Under the pieces are notes generated by a model, which saw nothing but the letters and a program-made list of their open reading frames with translations, did no database searches and was not told the DNA's origin. 64,000 nucleotides of DNA from assembly GCA_029851415.1 (NCBI GenBank), contig CM056743.1, forward strand, positions 89,936,501 to 90,000,500. Reading direction: 5' to 3'. Both the position numbers and the translations under genes were made by a program. Origin of the DNA: Eretmocerus hayati (taxonomy: Eukaryota > Arthropoda > Insecta > Hymenoptera > Aphelinidae). Positions 33,158-44,230 of the stretch are shown piece by piece; positions within the stretch are counted from its first letter, which is position 1, and the number at the start of each line of letters is the position of its first letter.

Positions 33158-33838
33158 ATGAGCGAACAGATTGTAGATATTCCCAACAAGGCACACGCCA
33201 TAGCAGAAAAAATCTTAGACCTTCATTATAATTTGGCACTGTTACTACACAGGGGACTAGGTTATCATCGCCTATCTTTGTTCCGCGTATACGTCTTGCC
33301 AGACGAAATTCAATCCTACGAACGCTGCGTAGTAGATGTGCCACACGCTGGACGCTGGGAATATTTGCATTTTGGATACGGACGAGTAGCCCCTACCACC
33401 CTGGTCAGATTACCTTCCGATTTTCCATTTGTTTTTGCACTACGCTTCTTGGAAGTAAAGAGCTTTGTACTCTCAGGGTGTATAAAAAGGGATTCCTTTG
33501 GTTACTACATAGATGAGGACACCATCTCCGCGTTGAATGAGCCGCATACCGCCTCGTGCCCGTTTTTGAGACCATTCCCACGAGATCGCATCTTCGACGC
33601 GAATCGAGTACTTCTTCGAGTTGCAAGGAAGATTTCTGAAGGGCAGAGCTCCGTGCACAGTCTTAAAAGTACTTTTGACATTCAAACTGCCCAAGCCTGG
33701 ATCAGAACTGCAAGATTAGTCAACGATAAGGCCAGAATCATTCTTAGGAGCAAAGTTTCTCAGCAGCGCGGCAGCGTATGGAGAGCGCAAAGGCGACCTC
33801 ATTCGGATATCCCGTCAGGAGGACCGACGTCCTGTTAG
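33158..33838 (+). CDS. Family A protein, copy 1 (intact)
   Basis: 226 residues from a good ATG with no lesion. Landmarks shared with copies 2 and 3 are an N-terminal ILDLHY helix, a FRVYVL strand, then GYYIDEDTI, exactly ten residues, then CPFLRPFP and F-x-A. A conserved Ala-x-x-Trp helix follows (TAQAWIRTARLVN). The C-terminus is basic and Ser/Gly-rich. No signal peptide or membrane segment. No known family is recognised and I assign no function. It starts a run of related ORFs on the same strand. Confidence 0.6.
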   Translation: MSEQIVDIPNKAHAIAEKILDLHYNLALLLHRGLGYHRLSLFRVYVLPDEIQSYERCVVDVPHAGRWEYLHFGYGRVAPTTLVRLPSDFPFVFALRFLEVKSFVLSGCIKRDSFGYYIDEDTISALNEPHTASCPFLRPFPRDRIFDANRVLLRVARKISEGQSSVHSLKSTFDIQTAQAWIRTARLVNDKARIILRSKVSQQRGSVWRAQRRPHSDIPSGGPTSC

Positions 33839-34480
33839 ACACCTTATATTATTGTGCGGTCGACCTGCATCTAGCAGTGAGGAAGGTTTTCCAAAAACAA
33901 CACCGTGCATATTTCTTCGTGTGCAAACCTATTATAGGTATAGCTAAGGAAATAGCTAGTAACGACGTCGTACACCAATATGCCGGGTTTGAGAACTGAC
34001 GTATGCTAGTGCGTTTAGCAATTGGCCTCCTTCCCGAAGTCAGGCAGGAATTTAGAACAGACACTAGCCGAAGTTCACAATACCGTATTGAAACATTGGT
34101 TTAGTAAGGACGTCTTTGAATATTACGTGGACGACGAAACCATCTTCCGTGGCCCCGCATCGTGTCAGTTCCCTTGCCCTTTTCTAGACCCGTTTCCTCT
34201 TCGACAGCCTTTCCTAGCTGCACGGAGTGTGCAATTCGTCTGGGATATACTTGAACAAGGAGAAGTTGCATGCCCTGGACTCTCCACATTCGAGCAACGT
34301 CAAGCCGCTTGGCTGTGGTTTGAGAGTCTAGGGGACGTTAATAAACTTCATCACGCCAATAGCACCCTTAGAGCAATCAAACTGTCGAGCGAGCCGCTTC
34401 AAATCAAGCTAGAGTACGGGGAAGTCATTACCATTCCACCATTGGATGCCTGGGGATTGCCCGCTATTCCTTGGAATTAA
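33778..34480 (+). pseudogene. Family A protein, copy 2 (frameshifted)
   Basis: The front half (ATG 33778 to stop at 33997-33999) has LLDTLYYCAVDLHLAV and an HRAYFFV strand. The back half continues in another frame at about 34022-34480 with EYYVDDETI, ten residues, CPFLDPFP, F-x-A and an AAWLWF helix. At least one indel lies near 34000. It overlaps the last 61 bp of copy 1 in a different frame. Confidence 0.55.
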
Positions 34481-34502
34481 GGCCCCCCCCCCCACAACAC
34501 CG

Positions 34503-35093
34503 ATGATCCCATCACTACCTCGAATCGTTTTAGCCGATAACCCGATTGACAGCGTTCTGGATAAACACTATTGAGACGCAACTAGACTACTATTAACTCT
34601 GCAAAACCAGTCATCCCTGAAATACCGCGTATACTTATACGTCCATCAGAATCTAACCGAACCACTCAGTCATATATACTCTGAAAATCAATGGTTAGAA
34701 TTCATCGAGTTTGTAGAACGAAAAGTAGTCAGTAGTAACACCGCTTGGTTATGTCATACCATTGGCCACGAAAATTTCAGTCGATATATCGAACTTCAAA
34801 GAGGACTTCTCCGTCATCTCCTGAGAGAAGATAATTTCGGATTTTTCATTGACGGCTTTACTCTTTTCGGAACACACGTGCTGGTGATACCACGGTGCCC
34901 TTTCTTACAGCCATACCCGGTCTGCCAACCCTTTGCGGCCACCAATTATATCCGTCGGTTCGAAACCTTTGAGAGTGGAACCGAGTTCGTACTTCAAACT
35001 GACGAGGACAACACCCGGGCTGAGATTTGGTACGCTAGGGTTATCACCGCTAACAAATTACAGACGGAAAGTTCGTCTAGACTGAGAGACTGA
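34503..35093 (+). pseudogene. Family A protein, copy 3 (one nonsense codon)
   Basis: A 196-codon frame from ATG 34503 with a single TGA at 34572-34574. It carries VLDKHY, a YRVYLYV strand, GFFIDGFTL, ten residues, CPFLQPYP, F-x-A and an AEIWYARV helix. It starts 23 bp after copy 2 ends, beyond a C run at 34485-34495. Confidence 0.55.
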
Positions 35094-35275
35094 TCTTCAA
35101 TCAAAGAGACTCCTCATCAGAGCGCGAACCTTCAGTCACCTCGGTCCCCGACACGGATGCCGGGAGATTCTGAATCCAAACGGCGCGTAGAATATTATAA
35201 GGAGGACCCGCAAAAATCAATCCGCGAAGGATAGATATCGTGGAGTAAATTTCCGTGCGAGTATTAGATCTACAA

Positions 35276-35902
35276 ATGCGTGGGCCAGGAGTGTCGCCCA
35301 CTCCTGTCGAAACGATATTCGATGAGTGCGAACGTTGTATACGACAGAACCCCGAAATTCCAGTTTATTATCAAGTCGAGCGGTATAGGGGAAGTGATTT
35401 GATCTTCTGCGGCCCGTGCTTTGATGACCGATTGAGAAGCAATCCAGTGGACCACCAAATAGCTAGAGAGGTTACCGATTATCACGATTTCGTTTATGCG
35501 GGAGAGCAAACGCATTGTGACGCATGCGAAGTAGCTTGTACAATAAAAAGACACGCAGACGAGAGTGAAGAATGTATTGAAGTGTCCGAGCAGACTCGCG
35601 AAACACCGCAGACGCACCCGCGCTCACATCCACTATTCACGTGCGCCCGTCAAAACCGAAACGTCCCAATTTATTACACGATCCGAACAAGACAGATTGG
35701 CACAGATTTGTGCGACAACTGTTACTCGAGCGACGCAATAGAGGCAGAATCAGAAATTGAGGTTGTAACAAATCACCACTCCTTCGTAGTGGGTGGAACG
35801 CCGATAAATTGCAGTAGTTGTGGAACCCCGTGTTTGTTTATCGAACCGGCAATCAACTGCGAGTCTTGCCTCGCCGAGTGCAATAGAACCTGCCCGGAAT
35901 AG
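35276..35902 (+). CDS. Family B protein with two cysteine-rich repeats
   Basis: 208 residues from ATG 35276. Two internal repeats are clear. Repeat 1: C18/C21, VYYQV, C45/C48, H70, C81/C84. Repeat 2: C123, IYYTI, C146/C149, H168, C179/C182, C195/C198. The second repeat matches the 20437 ORF in all spacings within one residue. This points to a metal-binding module duplicated in one protein. A Glu/Thr/His-rich linker (about 92-120) joins the halves. Function unknown; RING or treble-clef like architecture is only a guess. No lesion seen. Confidence 0.6.
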   Translation: MRGPGVSPTPVETIFDECERCIRQNPEIPVYYQVERYRGSDLIFCGPCFDDRLRSNPVDHQIAREVTDYHDFVYAGEQTHCDACEVACTIKRHADESEECIEVSEQTRETPQTHPRSHPLFTCARQNRNVPIYYTIRTRQIGTDLCDNCYSSDAIEAESEIEVVTNHHSFVVGGTPINCSSCGTPCLFIEPAINCESCLAECNRTCPE

Positions 35903-36078
35903 TCCATTCCCGAGTTCCAGGTCACTCAAGTTCCCCACGATTTTGGATAGCAGCCATCGTTGTCTACCGTTGTTCCCTTCATATCAATAGGTCCAGAAAC
36001 TCCCTGTACCAAATTTCCAAGTAAGCTAGTGAGGGTTGGGAACCCTCGGATCAATTGTTTTAATCAGTAGAAAGACCC

Positions 36079-36632
36079 ATGGAACGGAATTACGCGGAGC
36101 GGCCCATAAGTGGTGGATTTCGGTTGAAAAACCCTCCACCTCTTCAATATCAGGCTTTAGCTAGATTGGTAGACTTGTACTATCAACAGGCCAGAGAATT
36201 GTTCTGCGTTTTGAGGAACAAGCGTTACTTCTCCGGTAGGATATGTCTGCTTTCGTATCGCAGAAATCCAGACGACTGGATAACCACCTGGTGACGAAGT
36301 CAATCCGAATTCATAGATTGTACCCTCAAAAGGAATTTAATCAAACGAAAGGCTGATCCTTTAGAGGAGACTCGACGAAAAATCATTAGCCACAAAGGGA
36401 AGATATATCGGTTTTAGGAGACTCCAATTGGTGAAATATTTCCTGATACCTTCTCCATACGAATCAATTCGGGAAGTAAATCCGAATACCTGGATCTCCG
36501 TAAACCATTCCGCAAACTATTGGCCTGTGGCATTGAGCATCTTTTTTCTCTTGACATTGAAACACAGCTTTTACAAGACGACTCTAATTGCATCTTTCTC
36601 AATCGAAACTCCTATGAGAATCACCGTGTGAA
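36079..36632 (+). pseudogene. Family A relative, copy 4 (broken)
   Basis: ATG 36079 opens a 71-residue frame containing LVDLYYQQARELFCVL and a GRICLLS strand, matching the N-terminal third of family A. After a stop and shift, a second frame (about 36421-36632) continues without the CPFL motif. The assignment rests on the N-terminal pattern alone. Confidence 0.35.
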
Positions 36633-36636
36633 GGAA

Positions 36637-37050
36637 TAGAGAAAGCCCATCATCGGACTCCTATTCATACCTAAGCGTGTATATTATACCTTGCGGTTCC
36701 CATTTACAAAAGAAGGACCCCGAAGCATACCTTATGCCGATAACAGATACATAACCAGATTGAATTACCCAGGTATTGATCGTTTGTTCGTTTGTTGGCG
36801 AGATCGAATGACCCATGCAACTCGTCATCGCCAAAATTGCTGTTGGGAGTGTAACTCAAAACACTACGATATAAAGGATGATCTGATTTCCAGCGCGGGG
36901 CGAAGACTTGATAGGTCACAGTATCCACATGACTCCACGGCTTATGAACAGATAGGATTAATTTACTACGCAATACAGGACTGTCGTCGTTACCCGGCCG
37001 AAGAAGAGTTTAGCGGCTCAAAGGAATCAGTCTGCGCCAACAGAGTGTGA
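36637..37050 (+). pseudogene. Unrecognised ORF without ATG, Cys-containing
   Basis: A frame open from just after a TAG at 36634-36636 to 37050. It includes CCWECNSKHY and, near its end, YEQIGLIYYAIQDC, which looks like a family A N-terminal helix. No good start codon. It may be the middle of a decayed gene. Confidence 0.35.
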
Positions 37051-37127
37051 GACGGGCCGGTGTTCACTCATTTTTGGATACAAGGGAATCTCTTGTATCA
37101 TTCTCTCTTTCAAAGCTCACTGCATTC

Positions 37128-37463
37128 ATGGCTCGATTCAACGGACTTTCGACGATTACCGTCGTCTCCGACATCCCCAAAGAAAGAATAATTGAACATC
37201 ATTTTCAATCGGCCATTAAATTAGTACAAGCATTGACCTTGATTCATGGAAACAATCCCATCGTTTACTCCTACCACCCCTTAATAAGCACCGGAGATCA
37301 TTTTCACCTCGATCTTTGCGGAGAACGCGTCTACTATTTAGAATCTAGGGACGGCAAGATCGCTTTAGATACCTTTTTGGGCCGAAAATACGATAACACT
37401 ACCGTGAAAAACTTGGAAAAAGCTGCTTCCATCATCAAAAACAATATTTACACCTATTGTTGA
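37128..37463 (+). CDS. Family A relative, copy 5
   Basis: 111 residues from ATG 37128; the frame is open a little further upstream. RIIEHHFQSAIKLVQAL followed by a PIVYSYHP strand matches the family A N-terminal pattern. Then comes HLDLCGERVYYLESRDG and a basic helical end. The IDxxT and CPFL motifs are absent, so it is a divergent or shortened member. Undamaged. Confidence 0.4.
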   Translation: MARFNGLSTITVVSDIPKERIIEHHFQSAIKLVQALTLIHGNNPIVYSYHPLISTGDHFHLDLCGERVYYLESRDGKIALDTFLGRKYDNTTVKNLEKAASIIKNNIYTYC

Positions 37464-37810
37464 CTAAAACAGGAAGGCACCAATTGCTCCTACCTTGATC
37501 GCCAAACCTTATCGGCACCAAGTTCAGCTCTGCTTGATCTGTCGCCAGTCACGGAATTCGCGTATCCAAGAAGAGTGCTAGCGCTCATTAGGATCCTGCG
37601 ATTTTACCGAGTTTACCGGCAATTACCATCTCGAACTCGCGAATCCATAAGAGTTGAAGGATTTCGTCCTGTCATCTCAGACGAGCAGTACCTGATCTGG
37701 TGAGCCTCCGTATCACGGAATAATCAACTCAGCGAATACACTGATCGAGACGACATTCCTTTACCAACTAGGTATTTCTAACGGAAGGGGACCCTTTTGA
37801 CCAAAAATTT

Positions 37811-40800
37811 ATGACTAGAAGTAGAGCACGTCAAGACCTCGCTCTACAGCAATTGGTTGAGGATTTACAGCCTTTATCTTTGCATAACAGAACTCATACG
37901 CCAAGGCGAACAACTTTGCCGGCGGGAGTAGCGACTAGTACCCCTAGAGAATCACAACAACCTTACCAGGATTGCTATCGCGGAAACCTGAGTCTAGAAC
38001 CTATGGAAGGGTTGGATGAGACCGAACAAGAAGTCGACGAAACCATTCTAGCCAAACCAAACTGTTTGAACAGCAAAGAGAGTAGAGAGCCAAGCCCTTC
38101 ACCCCCTACAACGGATCACTCGACCCCTTCCGAAACTTCCACAGGAATGAGTAATAGCGTTAGCTCCACACGATCCAACATCATGGCGCGCAACAGAGTA
38201 ACGCTGAAGGACGCCCTCAGGGTGATCCCAGAATTTAGCGGGTCCAACATCCCTCCGAGCCAATTTTTAGAGGGATGCGACGAAGCTTTGGCCATGATTG
38301 AGGAAGAAGCCGAACCGCATCTCGTGAAATTAGTTAGATCACGGATCATAGGCGAAGCTCGCCAGGCGATTCTTGGACAACAATTCGAAGATCTTGATGG
38401 CAGGGCTTTCCGAGAAACGAAACGAAATATTTCGTTTCGTTTCTCAACGGCCGCGGAACGTTTTGTTTCGTTTCGATTCGTTATTGAATAACGAAACGAA
38501 ACTCACTTCGATTTCGTTTCGGAATAGAATAACGAAAGTGTAACGAAACTAAAAGAGTTTCGTTTCGTTTCATGCTCCGTTTAAGGATTGATATGAGAAT
38601 TTCGTTTCGGTTCATTCCGTTTCGTTACAGAAGAAACGAAACATAATGGGGACCCAATAACGTTATTGGATAACGGAACGATATTATGAAACTTTCGTTT
38701 CGTTTCGGTTTCCTGTGAGTTGGAGACATTCTAATTCGTTTTATCTCGTATATGAGTAGTTCCGTGGGAACTTTCATATTTGAGAGTCGAAAATGTGCCA
38801 ACCCCAAATCTCACTTCCGAGGGTTCTCGGATGGATTTTCCGACTTCTTGGAACATATAAAGCATAAATTAATTCGCGCACGAATGAACAAATTTTCACC
38901 CTGACATTTTGAGGCACGGCACGAAACCTGACATTTGGCACTAAAATTGATCCCACGGCCAAATGGGTTGAGCTACGGTCTTGAGGTTTTGGGGTTTCCA
39001 TTTGGCCACCAGATATTTTGAAAAAAAAAACTGACTAGGGACTCCGTAATCTCGCGTTGAAGGGTCGCACTAGTATGGCACGGGACTTACCAGAAAACTT
39101 AGCAAATCCAGATTGGAATCCGAATGCCACTTGGTTATTAGTTAATTTTGCGTCCATTGCGTATACGCAGAATTCTCACCACGAGGGCTGAAATCAGGCT
39201 TCTCGTTTCTCATCGTGGGAAACCAAGTCTCCGCAACGAGGTGCGCACGCAATTACATATGTACCTACGCGCAGCGTAGGTACACGTTATGGCACATCTT
39301 ACGCATCGGGGGACCTAAAATACTATCCGGGAAACATATTTCGATCTGTCGAAGCCCCATTCCAGAACCGATGCGGAATGACACATTTCGTTGTCTTGAT
39401 GGAGGATGGTAGTAGAGTAGGAGAGAGGGGAATTTCCTATGCAGTCAGTTTATTCTCGCAATCTCATCATTTTCTACCAGTTTCTGGATTCACATACATA
39501 ACAAAGAAATACATTGATTCATTACAGACTCATAATCGCGAATCAACACTTCTCACCATTGATAACCCAATCAGTTTCAACTCTTTCGTATATCATCTCC
39601 AATGAAAATTACGACGAGGTCAAGCTCGGGAAGAATTTGGGAGAAAACTGGACTATACTTCCAATCGAAGAAACTTCATAGTTAAATGAGGTTAAACTTT
39701 GGATGCTATCCTGTCAGTTTTAGAAAATGAATTCCTAGATCACACACGATTTAAACTGATGAACTATCGGTTGTGTTGGTTACATAATCAAGATTTTTTG
39801 CACGATCAGTAATGTCTAATGGAATCAAACGATCACAGACTTATTACCATACTTGTCTTACAAACACGTTACATTCAACAACGAAAAAATAGCGGTCCTA
39901 GAACTTATAGTCAGGTATTTGATGAATTCCTATCTCATATAACGCAGAATTCAATTGCGTAAGTCAACATTTTGGAGATTGTCATATGAGAAACCTTTTA
40001 ATGGACCTCATAACATGGAAGGCTCAAATAATCAACATTTTCGCTTATCAGTCGAAATTTAATCGATCAGAATATGTCAGCTACCCCTCATGATTTCGAT
40101 TAGCCACACTTGTATTAGATAAGCTCGAATTTGAGCTAGATAAACTTTGGTCAACTGGTTGACCAAATTGATTTTCATACTTTGCGGAGCTCTTTCCCGC
40201 AAAAATCTGGATTTGCTAAGTTTTCTGGTCAGTTCCGTGCCCTACTAGTGCGACCCTTAAACGCGAGATTGCGGAGTCCCTAGTCAGTTTTTTTCAAAGT
40301 ATCTGATGGTCAAATGGAAACCCCAAAACCTCAGGACCGTAGCTCAACCCATTTGGCCAAGGGATCAATTTTAGTGCCAAATGTCAGGTTCCGTGCCCGC
40401 TATCGCGTTATCTTTATGATACTTATGGTACTCATGAGTGGAAATTTGTTCATTCGTGCGCGAGTTAATTTATGTTTTATATGTTCCAAAAAGTCGGAAA
40501 ATCTATCCGAGAACCCTCGGAAGTGAGATTTGGGGTTGGCACATTTTCGACCCTCAAATATGAAAGTTCCCACGGAACTACTCATATACGAGATAAAACG
40601 AATTCGAATGTCTCCAACTCATTGGAAACCGGAACAAAATAAAACTGTCATAATTTCGTTTAGTTATATAATAACGAAATCATATATGTCAATTTCATTT
40701 AATTTGTTCTCTCATGGGACAAGACTCCCCTCTCAAAATTCTCACATTGATCCTTAAACGTAGCACGAAACGAAATTGACGCGAGTTCCGTTTCGTTACA

Positions 40801-42634
40801 GATGAAACGAAACGAAACGAAAGTTTCATGATATCGTTTCGTTATCTAATAACGTTATTGGATGTCATTTATGTTTCGTTTCTTCTGTAACGAAACGGAA
40901 TGAACCGAAACGAAATTCTCACATAGTTCCGGAAACCAAGCCTGAAACGAAACGAAACTCTTTGAATTTCGTCACATTTTCGTTATTCTCTACCGGAACA
41001 AAATCGAGGCGAGTTTCGTTTCGTTACGGAAGAAACGAAACGAAACGAATCCAAACCCTTCGAACTCATTGAGGACAGAAACGAAATGAAAGTTTCATAA
41101 TATCGTTTCGTTATCTAATAACGTTATTGGATCCCCATTATGTTTCGTTTCTTCTGTAACGAAACGAAACGAACCGAAACGAAATTCTCATATTGATCCT
41201 TGAACGTAGCATGAAACGAAACGGAACTCTTTGAATTTCGTTACATTTTCGTTATTCTCTACCGAAACGAAATTGAGGCGAGTTTCGTTTCGTTACGGAA
41301 GAAACGAAACGAAACGTAACCAAACCCCTAAGACTCACAGAAAACCGAAACGAAACGAAAGTTTCATAACATCGTTTCGTTATCTAATAACGTTATTAGT
41401 TATCATATTCGTTTCGTTTCTCTCCTGTGAAACGTAACAAAAGCGGGACTTAGAATCGTTTCGTTCCCAGGAACGAAACGAAACATAATGAAATTTCATC
41501 GTTTCGTTTCATTTCTCAGAACGCCCTGCTTGATGGTATCAAAGATTATTTGAAAGGAATCTATGCACCAGCGAAGACTGTGCATCAGCTCATGGGCGAG
41601 TTGGGAAACGAATTTCAAAGGGATGGGGAGAGCGTCATTGCTTACGCCAACCGCATGCGGGACATCAAAGGTCGCATCTTCGAAGCACGCAAACTCCAAG
41701 CTGGAGATATAGATGCTGCCTTCCGAGCTGGGCACAAACAAAATAGGATCGAATGTTTCAAGAGAGGGTTGCGCCCGGAGATTGAATCTAGAATCACCGA
41801 CGGAGAGGATGTCGATAACACGGTACGGGCTGCAATTGAAATTGAGCGTCAATTAGAAGCTCAGCAGGCCCTCCGCAAGCCACCAACTCCCGCCAACCTG
41901 CCCAAACCGGATTTTCCACAGAAACCTTCGAAGAGGAATGTGTATGTCTGCACCGTCTGCTCCCAAGGAGACCATCAGGAGGCTGACTGCCCCAAGAAAC
42001 CCAAAGATTGTGTTTATTGTTCACGAACGGGGCATGGAATCGATTCATGTTGGAAGAAAGAGCGTGATGAGGCTTCGCCCCCCGCAAGCCTGCTTGCCAG
42101 TTTCGCGATAAGCCGGGTCACAGCGCGCCACAATGTTCACTGGCTATAAAGTGCCAGTTGTGTAACGCTCCGGGGCATACGGCGAAACAATGTGGGGCGA
42201 AATCCCCCACTCCTCAGAACGATCCGAACTTGACTTGCCAATACTGCCAAAAAACCGGGCATACTGCGGATAAATGCTGGAAGGTACGCCCTCCGAATCC
42301 ACCCGCACTAGACCCGCGAATAGAGGCGCGAAATCAATTGACCTGCCAAATCTGCAACGGCGTTGGACATACTGCAGCAAGCTGCAGAATTCACAACGCG
42401 CACGCTTCCGCTCCCTCTGGCGGAATAATTTGCAGGTATTGTAAGAAACCAGGCCATGTTATCGCCGAATGTCGGAAAAGAGCTTATAACAACGCTTATA
42501 ACGGTGTTATGAATCCGGGAAACGCGCAGAGTCTCCCGAATCCGAGCGCTACCAAGGAGACTCAAAGAGCACGGGGCTCGCCAGACCCAGCACAGATAAA
42601 CAACCTCTTCGGCGAATTGCTACCCTTAGATTAG
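37811..42634 (+). pseudogene. gag: Retroelement gag with seven CCHC knuckles, split by a hAT-type insertion
   Basis: ATG 37811 opens a Ty3/gypsy-type Gag: a Ser/Pro-rich N-terminal region, then a capsid-like domain (KDALRVIPEFSG onward). The hAT element at 38401-41528 interrupts it, but the frame matches on both sides of the 8-bp duplication. After the capsid come seven CX2CX4HX4C-type knuckles between about 41949 and 42472; the third has Arg for its second Cys. A frameshift lies near 42070-42090, between knuckles 2 and 3. A single in-frame TAG at 42632-42634 separates gag from the protease. Gag would assemble particles and bind RNA. Confidence 0.8.
38401..41528. mobile_element. Non-autonomous hAT-type foldback element, 3128 bp
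   Basis: Inverted ends begin CAGGGC (then TTC.GAGAAA.GAAACGA with a few mismatches). The 8-bp target duplication CTTGATGG is at 38393-38400 and 41529-41536. CAGGG ends and 8-bp duplications are hAT hallmarks. Long inverted arms (about 38401-39116 and 40201-41528) are packed with CGAAA/GAAACGAAAC repeats, longer in the right arm. The ~1.1-kb centre encodes no transposase. Confidence 0.9.
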
Positions 42635-42646
42635 AAACGCTGCGGC

Positions 42647-43630
42647 AATTTTCACCATCCGTCCAGCTACAAACTTGGACGTGACGGTGAGAAATTATTT
42701 TTTCTATTGGATAGCGGTTGCGAGACCAACGTCATTAAATATGACGCGATCCCAAGAGTCGAATTCATTGACGAATCACAGGTTCACGAATTACGTGGGT
42801 TAGGTTCCAGGCCTATTATTTCTCTTGGCATCGCGCGATTGAAAATTTTGGGATAGACACCGAATTCGTTGTGGTATCCACGGATTTTCCCCTACCCTTC
42901 GACGGAGTGTTTGGAACTACCTTTTTCTTAAACTCTAAGGCTATTATTGATTTCGAATTTCAATCATTAGAAATAAATAAAGATAAAATAAGTTTCTACG
43001 AATACGACCTTCCTACCGATAAGAAACCTACTCATATATACAATATAGACTATAGAAAGTCCGAAAAGGTTTTACCCTTTACGAGATTATCTAATGATAC
43101 TGCCCCTTTCTTTTCGGAACCACTTCTTATTGATACAGGGTCAGAGGTCAATCTCTTACGAGACCGCCTGGTCCCAGACAGTTCAAAAATTGACCTTACT
43201 AAGGTCACGTGTATACAAGGGATAGGTACTGATGCAATGGACACCAAAGGAGTAGTGGAATTGAACATCTTTGGTACGACTCTTTTTCATCGTACCTGAT
43301 GACCTTAGGTTTCCTGGGTCCGGAATTTCAGGAGCCCACTACTTACAGGAAGCCCTGGCGACATTAGATTTCGATGAACGTGTTCTTAGCACTTACGTTC
43401 TTACGATACCATTATCCCTTGAATGTACTCACCCGCTTCTACCCGTAAAACCGCTAGACCCCAGTTTGCTCGGGATGCAAGGGCCACCAACCGAATCGGT
43501 GTCGGACGTATCGGATCAAGAATCCCTCAACGATATCGAAGACTACGGTTATCACGGTTCTGACGTGGATAGCGATTGCAGTTTTATCCCGGACTGGAAT
43601 TATGAGGAAGTTAATCAGTTCCATATCTTG
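42647..43630 (+). pseudogene. Two tandem retropepsin-like aspartic protease domains
   Basis: First domain: FFLLDSGCETNVIK near 42690-42750, then after a TAG (42854-42856) and shift, DFPLPFDGVFGTTFFL near 42886-42930, the usual C-terminal ILGxDFL-like element. Second domain: LLIDTGSEVNLL near 43123, IQGIGTDAMDTKG near 43216, then in another frame PDDLRFPGSGISG near 43300. Both have the catalytic D-[ST]-G and a C-terminal turn. Retroelements usually carry one per polyprotein. Multiple stops and shifts make this inactive. An acidic linker follows to the stop at 43634-43636. Confidence 0.7.
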
Positions 43631-43645
43631 GAATAAACCTCTGAT

Positions 43646-44230
43646 TTGGAAATCGACGACGAACTGTTGGGTCTCGACCCTGAACTCGGTAACCACGAAC
43701 GAATGAACGATGCAAATCGCGGGAGACCCAGTGTCTTTGACTATCTGAGGTTAGACCATTTAAGTGAAGCCGAGCAAAGATTCATGCGTCGTCTCATTTC
43801 CGGGAACGAGGATTCATTTTATCTACCCGGAGATGACTTACCAGGTACCACAGTGGTTACCCACAAAATACCAACTACTGACGAAGAGCTTATCAATGCG
43901 CGTCAGTACAAATTTCCTCATGCTTATAAAGATTAAATTAATCGTCAGGTTAAAGAGATGGAAGAGAAGGGCATCATCCGCCCCTCCACTTCTCCATACA
44001 ATATTCCTATGTTATATATCGCTCCGATCACGCCCGATTATACAAAATCCCGCTACGAGAGAATTGATTCCAATGATTGGGTTATAACAAGCCTATGTCG
44101 TCGATTTGATCGCGAAGATAATTATTTCTTCAGTGACAAAGGCATTTCGCCTCACGAAGACGAGAAGCCATATGCCTGGGATGTATGGGACCTGACGAGC
44201 CTGTTTGCAGAACAAGTTCAGGTTAACTAA
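43646..44230 (+). pseudogene. Start of Ty3/gypsy pol: RT linker only
   Basis: In the frame of the previous segment, after a TAA at 43634-43636 and another at 43934-43936. It shows the hallmark THKIPTTDEEL...RQYKFPH and EEKGIIRPSTSPYNIP stretch that precedes RT in Ty3/gypsy elements. Similarity to RT ends at about 44040, before any catalytic motif. RT, RNase H and integrase are missing from the window. The remaining ~60 codons are unrecognised. Confidence 0.7.

Noticed and set aside
35095..35140. Second hammerhead core (CTGATGAGG on the minus strand)
   Set aside because: No GAAA after a stem II and no stem I or III partners nearby.
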